Source: Candidatus Eiseniibacteriota bacterium
GTDB lineage: Bacteria > Joyebacterota > Joyebacteria > Joyebacterales > Joyebacteraceae
Assembly (NCBI GenBank): GCA_030639555.1
Contig: DAOWCM010000145.1
Span: 1 to 5,797, forward strand
Length of the DNA: 5,797 nucleotides
Direction of reading: 5' to 3'
Part shown: positions 5,131 to 5,797 of the stretch, in pieces
Layout of the letters: every line of letters starts with the position of its first letter
Position numbering within the stretch: position 1 is the first letter of the stretch
Made by a program: the position numbers and the translations under genes
The notes under the pieces: generated by a model
Databases searched by the model: none
The model's input: the letters and a program-made list of their open reading frames with translations, nothing else
What the model was told of the DNA's origin: nothing

Positions 5131-5797
5131 GAGCGTTGCCCTGACGTTGCTCCACACGTCTCTGATCGCGGTTGCGGCGGGGCCGTCGGAATGCTCCACT
5201 ACTGAGAGGCCGTTGACCTGTGCCGCCGTGACGGCGTCGTCGTAAGGAATGCGGGCGGCGACCGAAATGCCTGAGCTTGTGCACCACTCTTCGATGCGCG
5301 CCGCGGCGTCCGGATTTATGTCATGTTTGTTAATGGTCACGGTAACGGGGACACCCAGTTTCTTCGCCACGCCCGCGACCCGTTCCAGGTCGTGCAGCCC
5401 GGACACCGTGGGCTCTGTGACCATGAGCGCCAGGTCGGCGCCCGTGAGAGATGCTATCACGGGACAGCCTATGCCGGGAGAGCCGTCTATGAGTGACAGC
5501 GCAGCGCCCCGTTTCCTGGCCACTGTGGCCGCCTGAGATCTCACCATGGTGACGAGCTTCCCCGAGCTCTCCTGTCCTATGCCCAGGCGGGCGTGAACCA
5601 GTGGGCCCAGTCTGGATTCCGAGACGGCCCATTCGCCGGTCATCGCGTCCTCCAGACGTATGGTGTCGGTCGGGCATGCGATGACGCATGCGCCGCACCC
5701 CTCGCACGCCAGTGGGTCCACCGAGTACTTCGTTCTGGTGGGATCGGCAGGGTCGCTCTCCTGAATGATCGAGTCGAAGCGACACACCTCCGCGCAC
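5122..5797 (-). CDS. MinD-type ATPase with 2x[4Fe-4S] ferredoxin insert (Orp3/Orp4-like), N-terminus cut by window edge
   Basis: The frame runs off the right edge. Its first visible codons read CAEVCRFDSI, the tail of a first [4Fe-4S] motif. A full second cluster motif, CEGCGACVIACP (CX2CX2CX3CP), follows about 26 residues later. After the ferredoxin insert the MinD/ParA fold resumes with LIDGSPGIGCPVIASLTGADLALMVTEPT, the switch region and a following helix. Then come VPVTVTINKHD, the strand and loop that bind the nucleotide base, and ARIPYDDAV near the end. The P-loop half, normally about 60-70 residues N-terminal to the insert, lies outside the window. A GTG at 5787 is a codon inside the first cluster motif and not a start. 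Proteins of this kind occur as paired MinD ATPases (Orp3/Orp4) in the orange-protein operons of sulfate reducers and many anaerobes. With the Mrp-NifX fusion 64 bp downstream, a role in metal-cluster assembly is the best inference. Confidence 0.9.
   Translation of the reverse strand, partial: CAEVCRFDSIIQESDPADPTRTKYSVDPLACEGCGACVIACPTDTIRLEDAMTGEWAVSESRLGPLVHARLGIGQESSGKLVTMVRSQAATVARKRGAALSLIDGSPGIGCPVIASLTGADLALMVTEPTVSGLHDLERVAGVAKKLGVPVTVTINKHDINPDAAARIEEWCTSSGISVAARIPYDDAVTAAQVNGLSVVEHSDGPAATAIRDVWSNVRATLGL

Noticed and set aside
5785..5787. GTG as the start of the MinD-ferredoxin gene
   Set aside because: The frame continues upstream and codes for CAEVC, the end of a [4Fe-4S] motif. 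The codon is an internal valine.
1..5797. CRISPR array, tRNA/rRNA, insertion sequence or attachment site
   Set aside because: No regularly spaced repeats, cloverleaf-like sequence, transposase or terminal inverted repeats were seen on either strand.

Overview
The window is a GC-rich bacterial segment with four transcription blocks and no mobile elements, RNA genes or CRISPR arrays that I can see. The gene content points to an anaerobe or a lineage with anaerobic ancestry: an Mrp ATPase fused to a NifX-like domain, and a MinD-type ATPase carrying ferredoxin clusters, are both typical of anaerobes. A lipobox protein built from Ig/FN3-like 'DPDG' modules resembles surface proteins of FCB-group and candidate-phylum bacteria such as Eisenbacteria or Zixibacteria. 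That placement is an impression from protein style, not a measured assignment; a deltaproteobacterium is also possible.

Layout. (1) At 2-808 (+) is the 3' part of a SplB/COG1533-type radical SAM gene whose true start lies left of the window. A good hairpin plus T-run (840-874) ends this unit. (2) At 944-2342 (+) is a tight three-gene operon: an ECF sigma factor, a two-TM anti-sigma factor with a ZAS/zf-HC2 zinc site, and a YbjQ/UPF0145 protein. The genes are joined by start/stop overlaps, each preceded by a strong Shine-Dalgarno sequence. (3) A 213-bp intergenic region (2343-2555) holds a sigma70-like promoter and three short perfect palindromes. It is followed by a single lipoprotein gene (2556-3617, +). 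(4) A 114-bp convergent intergenic region holds two hairpins, one of them a likely bidirectional terminator. (5) On the minus strand, 5797 to 3732, is an operon reading a MinD-type ATPase with a 2x[4Fe-4S] insert (cut by the right edge), then an Mrp/NBP35 ATPase with a C-terminal dinitrogenase-cofactor-like domain (MrpORP architecture).

How they work together. The sigma/anti-sigma pair should form a membrane-linked transcriptional switch, and the coupled YbjQ protein is a candidate third component or effector of unknown function. The minus-strand pair combines two deviant-Walker ATPases of the kind linked to Fe-S or Mo/Cu cluster handling around 'orange protein' (ORP) systems, so it looks like part of a metal-cluster assembly or carrier cassette. 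I see no wholly new system. The two most interesting items are the sigma/anti-sigma/YbjQ operon and the MinD-ferredoxin plus MrpORP pair.
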